From positions 539,735,835 to 539,799,834 of the forward strand of contig NC_081412.1 of NCBI RefSeq assembly GCF_030272615.1: a stretch of DNA of 64,000 nucleotides, read 5' to 3'. Of this stretch, positions 1 to 10,997 are shown piece by piece. The stretch is from Cryptomeria japonica. Its lineage: Eukaryota; Streptophyta; Pinopsida; Cupressales; Cupressaceae. The position numbers were made by a program, and so were the translations under genes. How positions within the stretch are numbered: position 1 is the stretch's first letter; each line of letters starts with the position of its first letter. The notes under the pieces were generated by a model that saw only the letters and a list, made by a program, of their open reading frames with translations, searched no databases and was not told where the DNA came from.

Positions 1-2690
1 AACAAGTTACAAGGAACCCTAGGATGGTAGGTTTTTAGAAGTCACAGAGAGCCTTATAGAGTAGTAGGTGCAGTGTTTAAAGGAAGTCTTTTAGGAAATG
101 CAAGAATGTATTGAAAATATAGTCTAAGGGCAGTCAAAAGACAGAGCTACAGTGTATGGATACAAAAGGAAAACCTCAGTCCTTAAACAGAGATCAAAAC
201 ATAGTCATAATCTGAACATAATCAGCTTAGAAAGCATGATGATAGTCCAAAAGGGCAGTCCAAGATAGCCAAAGATAAAAGGATTGAAAGGTAGCCTATT
301 GTACAAGACAAAGATCACACCCTTTGTGGAAGACATCCATGTAATAGCAATCTATCTTTAGAAAGACCCCATTCGTTACAAAGATGATAGTTATATAACA
401 GTATAATTGTTTGTAGGTTAGTGAGCAGCACTAAAAGCATGAAGAATCTATGAAGGAAAGGGGTTCGGAGATTAAGAAAGAGACATTCACAGTAACTAAG
501 AGGAGAGCTGATGGTTTAATAATAGCATTTTGTAGAGAATGTTTCATTCTTCTGTGTAAAGAGAACAAATGTGCAATAGATGCCTCTATTATGACAAGCA
601 ACAATATAAGACAAGTTTTTGTCTCAGACATAACAGTGGCAATAGAGGTTTTCTACAGTCCATTAGAAGGATTATGGATAGTATATGATAGTCATATATT
701 CATAGTATTCATCAAAATCAAGAAAAGCACAATGAATCAAAGCAGTCTTATCAAGAGATATAAGCATATTGCAGTCATAAAGGACCTGTAGTAGTAAGTC
801 ATTGTTAGAGAAGCAATATTCAAGAACAAACATGACTATTACAAAAGACCTGGACAATAGTTTTAAGCAGGTAAAGGTACAAGGATTCAACTTTTGACAT
901 TGAGCTTTATCACAAGAACAATATTTCAAAGATCACAAGGTAGAATGAAAACATAGGGAGATCATAAGACTAACATAATACACAGTCAAAGAACTCCAAT
1001 GAAGCAATAGAATCAAGGAAATACAAGAGTTAAAGATCATCAAAACAAACAAGATGCAAGGATAGTGAATAAAAAAGGACAGTCTCAGTCAGCCAATAAA
1101 GAAGTCAATCACAGTGGTGAAAAGAAGAGTTTGAGGTCTCAATAAGAAGTCATAATCATACCAAGAGCATCAAGCTTGAAATAACAATGAAATAACATTG
1201 TTGCAGTCAAAAGTGGTTATGACAACATGAATTGCACTATACAGATGCAAACATAGTTACTGTCATTATACAGTCAAGGGACCTATAAATGATCAAACTC
1301 CTATCACCAATCACATGAATCAGTGGGTATATTGTAAAGAAATCAAAAATCCATTCAATCCACAGGGATCTATCAGTCCAAAGCATGATCAACAATAGTG
1401 GAATGGTAGCACACAAGCACATGCAAACACATAAAAGGCATTCGAGCAAAATATAAAGATTCATTATCATTTAGAGTAGTCAAAAGGATAGTAAAAGGTT
1501 CATAGTGAGTATAGAAGATGAAGAAGTAGACAGAGATTCAAGTCAACATTGATATTGCAAATGGAGGCTAAACACAGTGAATAGAGTGCATATACAAATC
1601 TATATCAGGCATCTAAGCATGATATGAGAAAATTTATTGAGAGGATACAATGGATAAGATAGTTCAGAAGTAGGCCCTAAGGACAACACAATCTTCAATA
1701 CTTGAGTATCTTTATGAAGTCACAAAGAGCCTTGTCTCAGATCAAAATAGAGAACATATGACAGTGGACAAAGATCACAATTAGAGCATAAGATAGAGAA
1801 TAGAGATCAAAGCACAAATATAGTCCTTGACAGTGAACAACATAAACCTTTACAGGTAGTACATAATCAAACTTTTAGGGAATAGTGATAAGTAAGAAAC
1901 AAATAGTCGATAAGCAGTGCTGGCAAAGGCAGAACAGTCTCATGAAATGAAGCAATAATCAACACATGAATAGCAGTCAAGGGCCCTGCCACGGTCCTCT
2001 ACATAGGAGATTGTAATCATGAACAGTCCAAAACATGGACAAGGACAATGAATGTACAAACACAATGAGAAGATAACAGTGAGCTAAAGATACAAAGAGA
2101 ACTATCTTTATTTGCAATAAATAGGGATAATGTTGAGGACACTATCAAATCATGAATAGTGAGTTGGTTACACATAGCAAGTGAACCTTGATAGGATAGA
2201 GATCAAACACCATGCCAAATGGGTGAGTCAGGGGCATCAAATGCAAACCACAATAGAACAAGTAGCACTACTAAAGGCATATTTTCATGTTGGAAAGGAC
2301 TATTTGATGAATGTTGAATCTTCATTTTAGCCTTGCAACAAATAATACAAAGATCAAATTCAAGGTTATATATGATATGAATAAAATAAAGGTACAGTGC
2401 TTCAAAGATTTTATAGGTATAAGAATGAATTTGTTATTGCATGAAGGCACATAGAAAAGAAACAATAACCATTACAACATTCTCAAAACAATGGGATCGT
2501 GAGCACAATCGTTCATAGTAGCACTAACAATAAAGAAAGTCATCAAACCTGTGTGTTCCATAGCCGTAAGGTTAACAGGAAGTCATCTTGGAGGTGAAAT
2601 AGTGATAGTCTATAAGGCAGTCATCTTGGTTTATTACACACAAAGGAGCTGATATTAGAAGCAGAACAAAATAAAGTGTCATTTATACCA
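1..2690. other. Non-coding T-poor stretch rich in CAGTC
   Basis: I see no credible gene here; the open frames are short and resemble nothing known. The plus strand is rich in A and G and poor in T. The pentamer CAGTC recurs at least fifteen times, often as GCAGTCAAAAG, ACAGTCC or CAGTCAAGG, between recurring words such as AAAGATCAAA and AAGCATGA. It is not a clean tandem array. The best guess is the interior of an old, non-coding LTR element or a degraded minisatellite. No LTR, primer site or target duplication could be found. Confidence 0.4.
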
Positions 2691-2968
2691 TATTAGTACA
2701 TTGAAGAAGAAAAAACAAATAACCTCAAATTACATTCATACATCATATAGTTAGCAATTAGAAAATTGTGCAAGCAAAGCAACACGAAAGTTGAATAGTT
2801 GAGTTTCAAACCAGTCTTTTGACCATCTCCATAAATGTCAAAAATAAAAAAAATACCTAAATAAAATGTAAGTATTATGAAATAAAAATAAGATAGACAC
2901 CTTAAGTTTGATAGCTCTAGGCAATTCACAGGAATTTGTATTTGAGATTTATAAGCTAATGTCATTAC

Positions 2969-3148
2969 CTTGGTAGTAACCTCAAGGTGACACCATAACT
3001 CTTTATCATGTCTCTTCAGGAGTGTGGTCAAATTTGCAATTGTAGAATGTATTCCCACGGTACTGTTATCCAATTGTTGACAAAAGTTATCCCGGAAGTC
3101 ACTTAGCAACTCAACAAAGTAGAAAAATGTGTTAGCCTCTGCATTTAC
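2969..3148 (-). pseudogene. Orphan exon of a TBC1D13-like Rab GTPase-activating protein
   Basis: This 180-nt minus-strand exon encodes 60 codons without interruption. It contains FFYFVELLSDFRDNFCQQL, then LLKRHDKELW and HLEVTTK, the signature of the TBC (Rab-GAP) domain in plant TBC1D13-type proteins. These proteins speed GTP hydrolysis by Rab GTPases in membrane traffic. The exon is flanked by an AG acceptor (3150-3149) and a GTAATG donor (2968-2963), and both junctions are phase 0. The family then expects a segment with NPQFYAFRW, which I cannot find in the 2.9 kb downstream on this strand; that stretch is the CAGTC-rich repeat. No other TBC exon was recognised upstream. Either the gene has very long introns that leave the window, or this is a fragment. 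The splice sites and frame are intact, so a live exon is possible. Confidence 0.7.
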
Positions 3149-3805
3149 CTACATAGAAATAAGCCAAAGGGTAATAAGTAATGATTTAATTATAACTTCA
3201 ACCAAATTCCCCATGTTTTGAAGTAAACGTCGAGCTTTCCTTACATGCTTCTCTTCAAGTTGCATTGATATTGAATTTGTCAAATTAACACAAACATAAA
3301 CTTGCCAAAAGACCTCATCAATTAAAGTTGAAAATGTTAATCACATTTCAGTCTTATCTAACTAACAATCCTAAAATGCTTGACCAGTTAGCCAAAGATT
3401 TTCTAACTGAATTAACTAGAAACAATGTTCTTCTCTACAAACCTAGATTCAAAATTCCATTTGATTGAAAAGGGTCAATTAGCATTAGTGAAAAACACAA
3501 ATGCAAAGCCTCAAGAGCTGGGCAACTTTTAGAAGAACAAAATCACCAAAGTACAAAGAATTCAGTTGTAGTAAGAACACCAATTTTTGGCAAAACTTGG
3601 GTGATCAATATGTCTAATAAATTTATATAAGCCTTAGCAATCATATCCCAATAAAGATTGCATTAGGACAATTTTATGAATCTAAATAAAATGTATGAAT
3701 CAAAAACTAATAGCATAAAAAAATACACACCACTTCAAGACGTTCAAATGAAAAAGCACCATCAAAAGAATTTGAATAAAATGTATGAATCCAAAAATAA
3801 TAGCA
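3149..3805. other. AT-rich spacer, possibly intron of the TBC gene
   Basis: No coding frame or RNA gene is visible. The phrase ATAAAATGTATGAATC occurs at about 3687 and again at about 3777, so a roughly 90-bp direct repeat leads into the clearer duplication that follows. Confidence 0.35.
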
Positions 3806-4098
3806 TGGAAAAATTCACACACTTTTAAGGCACTTAAAACCCTCAAAATGTGACTACAAAGTCAAAATAAAAGTATCCAGCTCAGACAGATGTAATTGTA
3901 AGAACTCAACCAAGGAGTAGTCTACCAAAATCACTCATTAGAAAATAATCAAAGCAAAGTGATAAACCAAATCAAAAAGATGGAAAAATACACAATCTTA
4001 AAGGCACTTCAACTCCCAAATCGAATTTAAAGATCATAATGAAAATATCCAACTCAGACAAATACAATGGGAAGAACTCAACCAATGAGCAGTCAACC
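3806..4098. repeat. Diverged tandem duplication, period about 175 bp
   Basis: Copy one (about 3806-3926) and copy two (about 3981-4098) share the same order of words: TGGAAAAAT, CACAC or CACAA, TTAAGGCACTT or AAAGGCACTT, then ATCCAGCTCAGACA against ATCCAACTCAGACA, and AGAACTCAACCAAGGAG against AGAACTCAACCAATGAG. By eye the copies are about 75-80% identical. It lies just upstream, in minus-strand sense, of the TBC exon. No function is evident. Confidence 0.55.
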
Positions 4099-4875
4099 AC
4101 AATGAAATAGAAGATGGGTGAGGAAGAAACTCTTAAGACACCGTAGCCTAGTGAAACCATAGACTACGACCAGGATTCTCCTAATGCAACATAATCCACT
4201 AATTCTTGTCAATCAAGAATGCCATAAAATTCATTAACAATACCAAATAAGGGATCAATGTCAAACACAACTAATTACTACCCTTTTTCAAGAATGATGT
4301 AAACTTCCTTTCCCTTGAAGAATATAAGATGCATTTCACCCAGAAAACAAATATGCTACTCCTTCCTACATCTTGCAGTTGATCAGTATCAAAATGACCG
4401 GATAAACAAACAAGTCCAAAAACACAATCAAAACATATAAAGTACAAAAAAGCATGCCTCCTAGCCCTGCTCATGTAATAAGTACTAGAATGCATCCTAA
4501 TAAATGTTCAAATGCATAACAAAACAAGCAAACAAATCAATATCCTAAACATGCAAACACTCCTATCCTTGCATCATTCTCATGCCTTTTACTTGGACCT
4601 TCTGAGGAGAATTGAGTTGAAAATAAATTTGTCGCTGATGGTATCAATATCTTGCTCTGAACAGTTTAAGAGACAAGTTCCTATGAATGCAAAAGTTCAA
4701 AATTATATTAAAATAAAATAACATTTCACACAAAAGGATGAACTGTTCAGATCAATACCTAGTGAATATCCTTAATTTAGAAATTACGGCACAACCCAAA
4801 ATTGTGAAATATTGTGGTGTACTTTAAGTTCCATTATTTTGTTATACATAATGACAAAACTCATCTTAGAGAATC

Positions 4876-5085
4876 TTATTGAGTGGGAATGATCTCCACA
4901 TAGTCCAAAGCAAAGCAACCCTTATCATCCTTTGAGTTGGGTGTAGACTCACAACTCAAGATATTATCACGAGAACTTTGGACTTTTCTCCTGGCACTTG
5001 GATAAGGAGTTAGATTCATCATAGGGTCACCTATAATTAGACTTCTTGTGGATCTAGTATTGGAAAAATTGGGATAATTATTCAC
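4876..5085 (-). other. Possible minus-strand exon of unknown protein
   Basis: An open minus-strand frame of 69 codons follows a plausible acceptor (pyrimidine-rich tract, TTATAG, then GTGAATAATTATCC). It ends at a TAA, so it would be a last exon. The peptide is hydrophilic, rich in Ser and Asn, and has no motif I recognise. It lies on the same strand as the TBC exon, but I see no convincing match to the TBC family. A chance frame is as likely. Confidence 0.2.
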
Positions 5086-5796
5086 CTATAAACAAATATG
5101 GTTGGAATCAAGAACCAGTAGTGAAAATTATTCTTATCTTTCAAAGAAGAGATGTACATAGGTGCCCCCTAACAGATAAAATGACATTTCGTGAGTTTGA
5201 AAGGCCACTTATTCCAGCTCTTATTGTCTCAGCTCAGCCATGTGATGAGTACAGTCCTTTTTATTGTCATTGAAGCTACAAAGCTTGCCACCACCTCTCT
5301 CAAATCTAAGAAAAATGAATGAAAAATAAACAATCATAACAGGTATCATAATATATGATTGAAAATAAGTTTATGTTTGATTCATTCTGATACACTAGCT
5401 AATGGTTACCATTGTTTTTCATTCTACAAGGCATACTTATTCTATTTGAAAACTCAGAAGCAATGGATGAAAAGGATACAGAAGGCGAGAAAATTTCTGA
5501 AATGAAAATTTGGGTTTAAAAAACCTCTTCTTAGAAAATGAGGAGCTGGTATTGGATTGATTCCAAATTCTAGCTCACAGATGACCCTTGTGTGCTCTCA
5601 AGATTCTCCACTGGAGAATCTAGATTATGAGAAGGGATTAAGATACCATGATCTTCTAAATCCTTTCTACCCAATTGCTTTGTAGATGTCATTAAACATG
5701 TTTACTTGTTCAAAGCATTGTTTTTAGGATTGGTTGGTTAGATTTTAAATTTAGTCTTAGGCTCTCTTTCATTCAATTGGTTGAAGATCTTGAAAA
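5086..5796. other. Spacer upstream of the CLC relic
   Basis: No convincing gene is visible. The stretch from about 5465 to 5570 has a short plus-strand frame beginning MDEKDTEGEKISEMK, broken by stops. It could be a decayed CLC N-terminus because of its position, but I cannot match it to the family. Confidence 0.25.
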
Positions 5797-6961
5797 ATCA
5801 CAAAGACAGAAAAGATCTTATAACATGTGGCATTGTTGCAGGTGTGGCTGCAGCCTTCCATGCACCCATTGGTGGTGTGCTCTTTGCACTTGAAGAAATA
5901 GCACCCCGGTGTGTAAGAATTCCATTTCAGATTAATTTTGTGCATTATCTGTAACTGAGTGTAACGTCAAACTTTAGTTCCTTTATATTTTATCAAGAAG
6001 GGCAGTCCAATGGGCAATACAATAAATTGTAGAATTAATCATGATCTAGATCCAAGGATCAATTGAAAGGAAAGTACAGTATATTGTGGAATTCAATAGG
6101 GTTTAGGTCTTAGGAGCAATTCGAGGCAATATACTAACTTGTAGAGTTCGATATGTTTGGAGTCGAAGACAAGTTACTTACACCTAGTCATATATTCAAT
6201 GTGTTATGAACTTATGCCAGGTTATATATGTGCCTCATTTGCAGAACTCAAATGTGTTATGAGCATATGTCAAGTTACATACAAACTTCTTAAATAAATT
6301 TTTCATTTATGGTACCATTGGATCCATCCAATCCAATAGAATATGCATATGTGACTGATCTTTTTCTCATGATACATTGAATCTAGCAATTGTTGTTTCC
6401 AAATTGTTTTAGGAATTTGAAATCATAGGCATCTCTGAGGTGTTAGTATAGAACCTAAATTGATGGTTGTCAAGAATTTTTCTAACTGTAAGTACAAGCA
6501 TTTTTTAAAAAGAAAAGGAATGATGCCTGAAAAAAATTTCTACATTTCTTTGCCGGTAGCAAAGTGCTCTTTTTTGGGGGACCTTTTTCACAACTGTAGT
6601 AGTTGTTGTAGTTCTACGAGAATTCATTGATTATCATGGAAGTGGAAACTATGGGCTTTTTGGAGGTGGAGGACTAGTAATGTTTGATGTGAGTTCAATG
6701 ACTATAAAATATAGACCTATTGAACTACTTTCAGTATTGATACTGGGGGTCGTTGGAGTGGAGGGAGCAGTATATAACTACCTTCTTGAGCATACTCTAT
6801 AAAATATATGCCTTAATCAATCAACAAGTTCTCTTTGGGGAAAATTCATACCTTGTATTAGATTGGAATAAATGCAATAAAAATTTGTATGTTACCCTGT
6901 TCTTCATTATTTTCTATGACATATTTTTCCTTGGATCAGGATTGGGTCTGCCTCTGCTCTA
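5797..6961 (+). pseudogene. CLC-type anion channel/transporter, two-exon fragment
   Basis: Two plus-strand blocks match plant CLC proteins, the anion channels and anion/proton exchangers of plant endomembranes. Block one (about 5797-5908) reads DRKDLITCG followed by [19 protein letters not shown], a highly conserved CLC helix segment. It ends at a possible GT donor at 5909. After about 650 nt, block two (about 6561-6802) reads SALFWGTFFTTVVVVVVLRE, then NYGLFGGGGLVMFDVSS and LGVVGVEGAVYNYLLE, the expected next part of a CLC-a/b-type protein. It then stops at TAA 6800. A one-base shift at about 6788 recovers YKIYALINQQ, which fits the family sequence that should follow, so a frameshift has broken the gene. 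The selectivity-filter exons upstream and the CBS domains downstream are not seen. The substitutions and frameshift mark it as a relic. Confidence 0.7.
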
Positions 6962-7159
6962 GTCTCCTCAAGGAAATGAATGATTTCCCATGTTTGAGAG
7001 TATGCCTCTGAGGGATTCTTCACTCTTTTAGGAGAATAATCGGAAGTGCAAGCTTCATCATTTTGTTTAGCATCAACCAAAGAGAGCTAAATGGAGATAC
7101 TGATGAGTGATACTACTATCATTTTCCAAAACCTTTTGCTTGCCCCCATGAGATGATTT

Positions 7160-8199
7160 TACACCTCTAATGGTTCTAGACTCATCTTGCACAAATACTT
7201 GAATCCTATGTGAGGCATTTCAATATTCAAAAACTTCAAACCTTCACCCTGAGGGCTCTTTCTCCTCGACAAAAACTGAATCAGGTCCTGGGAGCCACTT
7301 TTACCATCTTGGTTGCTTTGTAGGATAAGTTCATGTGCTTTCGCAAATTACTTCCTATTAGCTACCCACATGCTCTCTGGAATCCAAAGAGGGTCTGACA
7401 ATGATAGCTCTGGAGAATAAGCATGAACAACTATCCATGATCTCAATGCCTCATCTTCAACTCTCTGCCAAGAATAACCCTACACCTCCTCTGGCAGGCC
7501 ACGATCTAAATGAGAAGAATGTTTCCCTAAAAGAATTAGGGGAATTTTTTTGAGCCATGATACTCATATTCCTCTACTACCCACATAAGCACCGCCCAGA
7601 AGAAGAATAAGTGATATAAGGAAGATGGATATTAGAGAAGTGGAAGCAAAGTATATACTAGTCCTGAAATCCATCCATGCAAGTTCCCATGTCCCAAGGT
7701 AGGAAGGTGAAGTAGATTTAGACTTGGAGAGGGAATGAATATGAACCATAGAGCACAATTCAGAGGTCATATGGAGGAAGATAGCTATCATCAATACAAA
7801 CAATTTGGTCCAAAAATTTTCTGACCCACAATGGGTCATACCTGGCAGCAAATATCTCACCAGTACACACAGCATTATTTGACTGCTATGTATCATCCAC
7901 AAGTCTAATTTTTCTGAATCCAACTTATCAAACAACTGTTTTAGTAAAGCACTTTAGTGGTTACAAAGCATTCTAAATAGCATATTTGTAAGAGCACTGA
8001 GTACAAGATTGTCACCTGTAATCCAATGAGCTTTGGTCTTCAATGCTTTCACAATGTCTACATTAATGAATATGATGAATGCAATCGCTACTGTGAATGA
8101 TATCACTATGTTAAACATAAGATTGGTTACTGCTATCACTAATGTGAATGCTTCAAATGCAAAAATCTGAAAATAAAAATTTTTTAGGAGTCTCAACAT
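7160..8199 (-). pseudogene. Decayed unrecognised gene, probable membrane protein
   Basis: One minus-strand frame runs from about 8199 to about 7160 (roughly 345 codons) with only three or four internal stops (near 7954, 7564, 7519 and 7351). That is far fewer than chance predicts in AT-rich DNA. The first part has hydrophobic stretches such as NIVISFTVAIAFIIFINVDI; later parts include ISIFLISLILLLGG and then a soluble, protein-like segment with GYSWQRVEDEALRSWIVVH, DPLWIPESMWVANRK and KFLNIEMPHIGFKYL. Composition suggests a multi-pass membrane domain followed by a cytosolic segment. A sequence like TTACAG/GTGACAAT near 8014 could be a splice acceptor, in which case the frame above it is intron. 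I do not recognise the family. It may share an origin with the adjacent CLC and TBC fragments as gene pieces picked up by transposons. Confidence 0.4.
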
Positions 8200-9110
8200 A
8201 AGGTTCGATCAAAGATTTCTAAATCTGTCAAATACGTCGCTATGCAAGAAGCGATCATTGTGAACTTGTGGAAAGGATTGTTGGTATTACCGTGCGAAGA
8301 GATCGTGGGTTTCAGAGGAATCCATGAAAATAATTGACAAACATTGCAGATTAGAGAAAAACTAAAATCGTGGGTTATTTTGTAGAAAGAAACCCCAAAC
8401 TTACATGTAAATTCCATTGACTGGTGTTCTTCCTAAGATGTGTATGTCCATATCCCAACATTGACAGGGCTTTTGAGATGTCTATGCCCGCGCCCCAGCA
8501 TTGGCAGGTCTGCTGAACGATTTACATAATACATGCAAAATGTGGAAGCATAAGAAAGACGTGTGGTCCACCATGCATATTGTGGAGGCATTGCTCTCAC
8601 TTTGTAGCCCCCTGTTTGTCCACCATCAACGTGATACTTCCAATGCAAAATGATGTGGGAATCTTTGATCTACCATTAAAATTTGAAACCCTAAAGCCAA
8701 TACAAAGAGAACATGTCATGCCAAAGATTGATGTCAGACAAAGCTGGTTAATGTCATCACTGTGAATGCGTTCTTCACTACCAATATCTCTCCCAGTTAA
8801 CCCAAACTTGCTTCCTAATGTGTGTTAACCAAACCCTACGGAAGAAAAAAATTAAAATGAAATGAACCGATTAAAAAACACAAATAGGATAAGAAGTACG
8901 GAAGATGTCAAAGCATTCATAAGGCACACATTTATCCCTCTCTATACCAAAAAAATGAACTGCACATAACCAAATCCCACAATTAACTCTCAAACAGCAT
9001 AATGATTCAAGAGGGCAGACTATAAATACCTGTTGGTGCATGAGTTATAAATTGCACAGGGTCGCTCTTTGAAGGAACTCGACAATCACACTGCCCTGTA
9101 AAAAGATGAA
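8200..9110. other. Spacer left of the copia insertion
   Basis: No gene is recognised. Short frames on both strands around 8433-8765 overlap one another and resemble nothing. A short echo, TGTCCATATCCCAACATTGACAG and TGTCTATGCCCGCGCCCCAGCATTGGCAG, occurs at about 8446 and 8480. Confidence 0.3.
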
Positions 9111-9115
9111 CAATT
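9111..9115. repeat. Target-site duplication CAATT, left copy
   Basis: CAATT directly precedes the left LTR and is repeated directly after the right LTR at 14211-14215. A 5-bp duplication is the usual product of copia integration. Confidence 0.9.
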
Positions 9116-9597
9116 TGTTGATAAGTGATGCTGCTCTAGCATGCAGCTCCATGCAACTCCAGTTTGGACATGAAGCTATCCATTCATCACCATGCATAAG
9201 CTATTTTTAGTTGATAGGCTTTTTTTGTTTATTCATGCAAATAAAGCATGTACTCCAGCATGCATGAATCCTTAGGACTATTTTTAGTTTTGCTTTTTGC
9301 ATGAGTTTGTTTTTAGTAAATAAAGCATGTTGTGCATGCACTTATTGTATTCTTAATTTAGGGAGTAGTTTGCTTTTTTTAGTTTGAGAGCCTTAGTAGC
9401 TTTCCATGCAAAGCTAGGAATATATTTAGAACTGCAGTTATTATTTATTCTTCTAGACTGCAAATTCTTTATATATACAGCCTCTATGTAATTTTTTAAT
9501 TAAGCTTCAATAAAGATATTGGTGTTTTCTTCTTTTTGTTGTTATTGTTTGCTAATTAGTTGGTTCAGAGAGGATAGGTCAGATTCAAAATTCTACA
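9116..9597 (+). repeat. Copia left (5') LTR
   Basis: It is 482 bp, from TGTTGATAAGTG to AATTCTACA. The segment TTTATATATACAGCC (from about 9468) looks like a TATA box, and CAATAAAG at about 9507 could be a polyadenylation signal. That would make everything before the TATA box U3 and a short R/U5 follow it. Confidence 0.92.
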
Positions 9598-9599
9598 AG

Positions 9600-9611
9600 T
9601 GGTATCAGAGC
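9600..9611 (+). other. Primer binding site, initiator Met-tRNA
   Basis: TGGTATCAGAGC lies two bases after the left LTR. It is complementary to the 3' end of plant initiator tRNA-Met, the usual primer for copia minus-strand DNA. Confidence 0.95.
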
Positions 9612-9666
9612 AGGTAAAATTGTTTTGGGTTAAAGTTTTATTGTTGGAATTTCGCCAAAGTTAATC

Positions 9667-10990
9667 ATGTCGAATTCTAACAATATGCCCATTCTAGAAT
9701 TTGATGGGAATGATTATGATTATTGGTGCATTAAGATGCTAACCTTTTTGATTGGAAAAGATTTGTGGGAGATTATTGAATCAGGTTATGAAGAGCCAAC
9801 TGATTGGAATGCCCTTATAGCCAATGAAAGAACAACAAGAAAGGAAGCAAGGAAAAAGAATGCTCAAGCTTTGTTTCACATTCAGATAGCTCTTGATAAG
9901 AGCTTATTTCCAAGAATATCAGGAGCAACAACTGCCAAAGATGCCTGGAAGACTCTACAAGAAGCTTACCAGGGTAGTGATCAAGTTAAAGTGGTCAAGC
10001 TTTAGACATTGAAGCAAGAGTTCGAGAATTTGAAGATGCAAGAAGCTGAAAGTATAAGTGATTATTGTGTCAGAGTCAAAGATGTGGTCAATAAAATGGC
10101 TACACTTGGAGAAATTGTAAGCAATGAAGTTTTGATAAAAAAGGTGTTGAGATCTTTGACACCCAGATGGAATCATGTAGCAATAATCATAGAAGAAAGC
10201 AAGGATTTGACAAAACTACAGTTTGATCAACTGGTTGGATCCCTGATGTCTCATGAAGAAAGATTGAAAGATTCTTTTGAAGGTGTAGAGAAAGCATTTT
10301 CCTCTAAATTGCTAATCACAAAAAATGAAGATGCAAGCAGCAGTAGTGCCAAAATCAATCAAGGCCAAGGTAAAGGGCAAAGCCAAAATTCTTCAAGAGG
10401 TAGAGGAAGAGGTGGCTCAAGAGGAAGTGGTGGTTTCAGAGGAAGAGGTAGAGGCAGATTTGATAAGAGAAATGTTCAATGTTACCATTGTAACAGGTAT
10501 GGCCACTTTGAAAGAGAATGCAGATTGAAAGAAGGTAAAAGTGCTAACTATGCTCAAGAAAGTAGTGACAATCCTCCTGATCACTTATTTTTATCTTATG
10601 CCAAGGGTGAAAATACTAGTAAAGATGTTTGGTACCTAGATTCTGGATGCTCTAACCATATGACAGGGAATGAGAAGTTGTTCTCAACAAAGGATGGAAG
10701 TTTCAAATCCAAGATCCAGCTTGGTGATGATAAATCATTGGAGGTTGTTGCCAAAGGAGCTATGGAGGTCCAAACAAAAGAAGGTATAAAGAGTATTCAT
10801 GATATTTATTATACTCCACAATTGAAGCACAATTTGTTAAGTGTTGGGCAGCTATGTGAGAAAAATTATAAAGTAGTCTTTGAGAATAAGACCTGTACTA
10901 TCTATGATAAGAATAAGGATAATAGGGTGATCACTATTGTTCCTATGACAAAAAATAGGATGTTCCCCTTGAGGTTTGGTGAACATAGTT
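9667..10990 (+). pseudogene. gag-PR: Copia Gag and protease (broken)
   Basis: The frame opens at ATG 9667 with a Gag N-terminus (ILEFDGNDYDYWCIKM) typical of plant copia. A TAG at 10003 interrupts it after VVKL; the same frame resumes at once (TLKQEFENLKM), so this is a point nonsense change, probably Gln to stop. A Gly/Arg-rich stretch (about 10380-10460) precedes a zinc knuckle of the form CX2CX4HX4C (CYHCNRYGHFEREC, about 10480). The aspartic protease follows, with WYLDSGCSNHMTG at about 10630; the catalytic DSG is intact. Near 10985-11005 the frame is lost by a net one-base deletion, and integrase continues in the next frame. Gag packages the RNA; the protease cuts the polyprotein. Confidence 0.9.
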
Positions 10991-10997
10991 CAACAGT

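Noticed and set aside
450-1470. Frames of 66-113 codons on both strands
   Set aside because: They overlap on opposite strands in T-poor repeat DNA, have no domain or splice context, and are explained by composition.
8013-8060. ITGDN on the minus strand, like the TGD motif of P-type ATPases
   Set aside because: Neighbouring residues do not fit any P-type ATPase, and a splice acceptor may cut through the motif.
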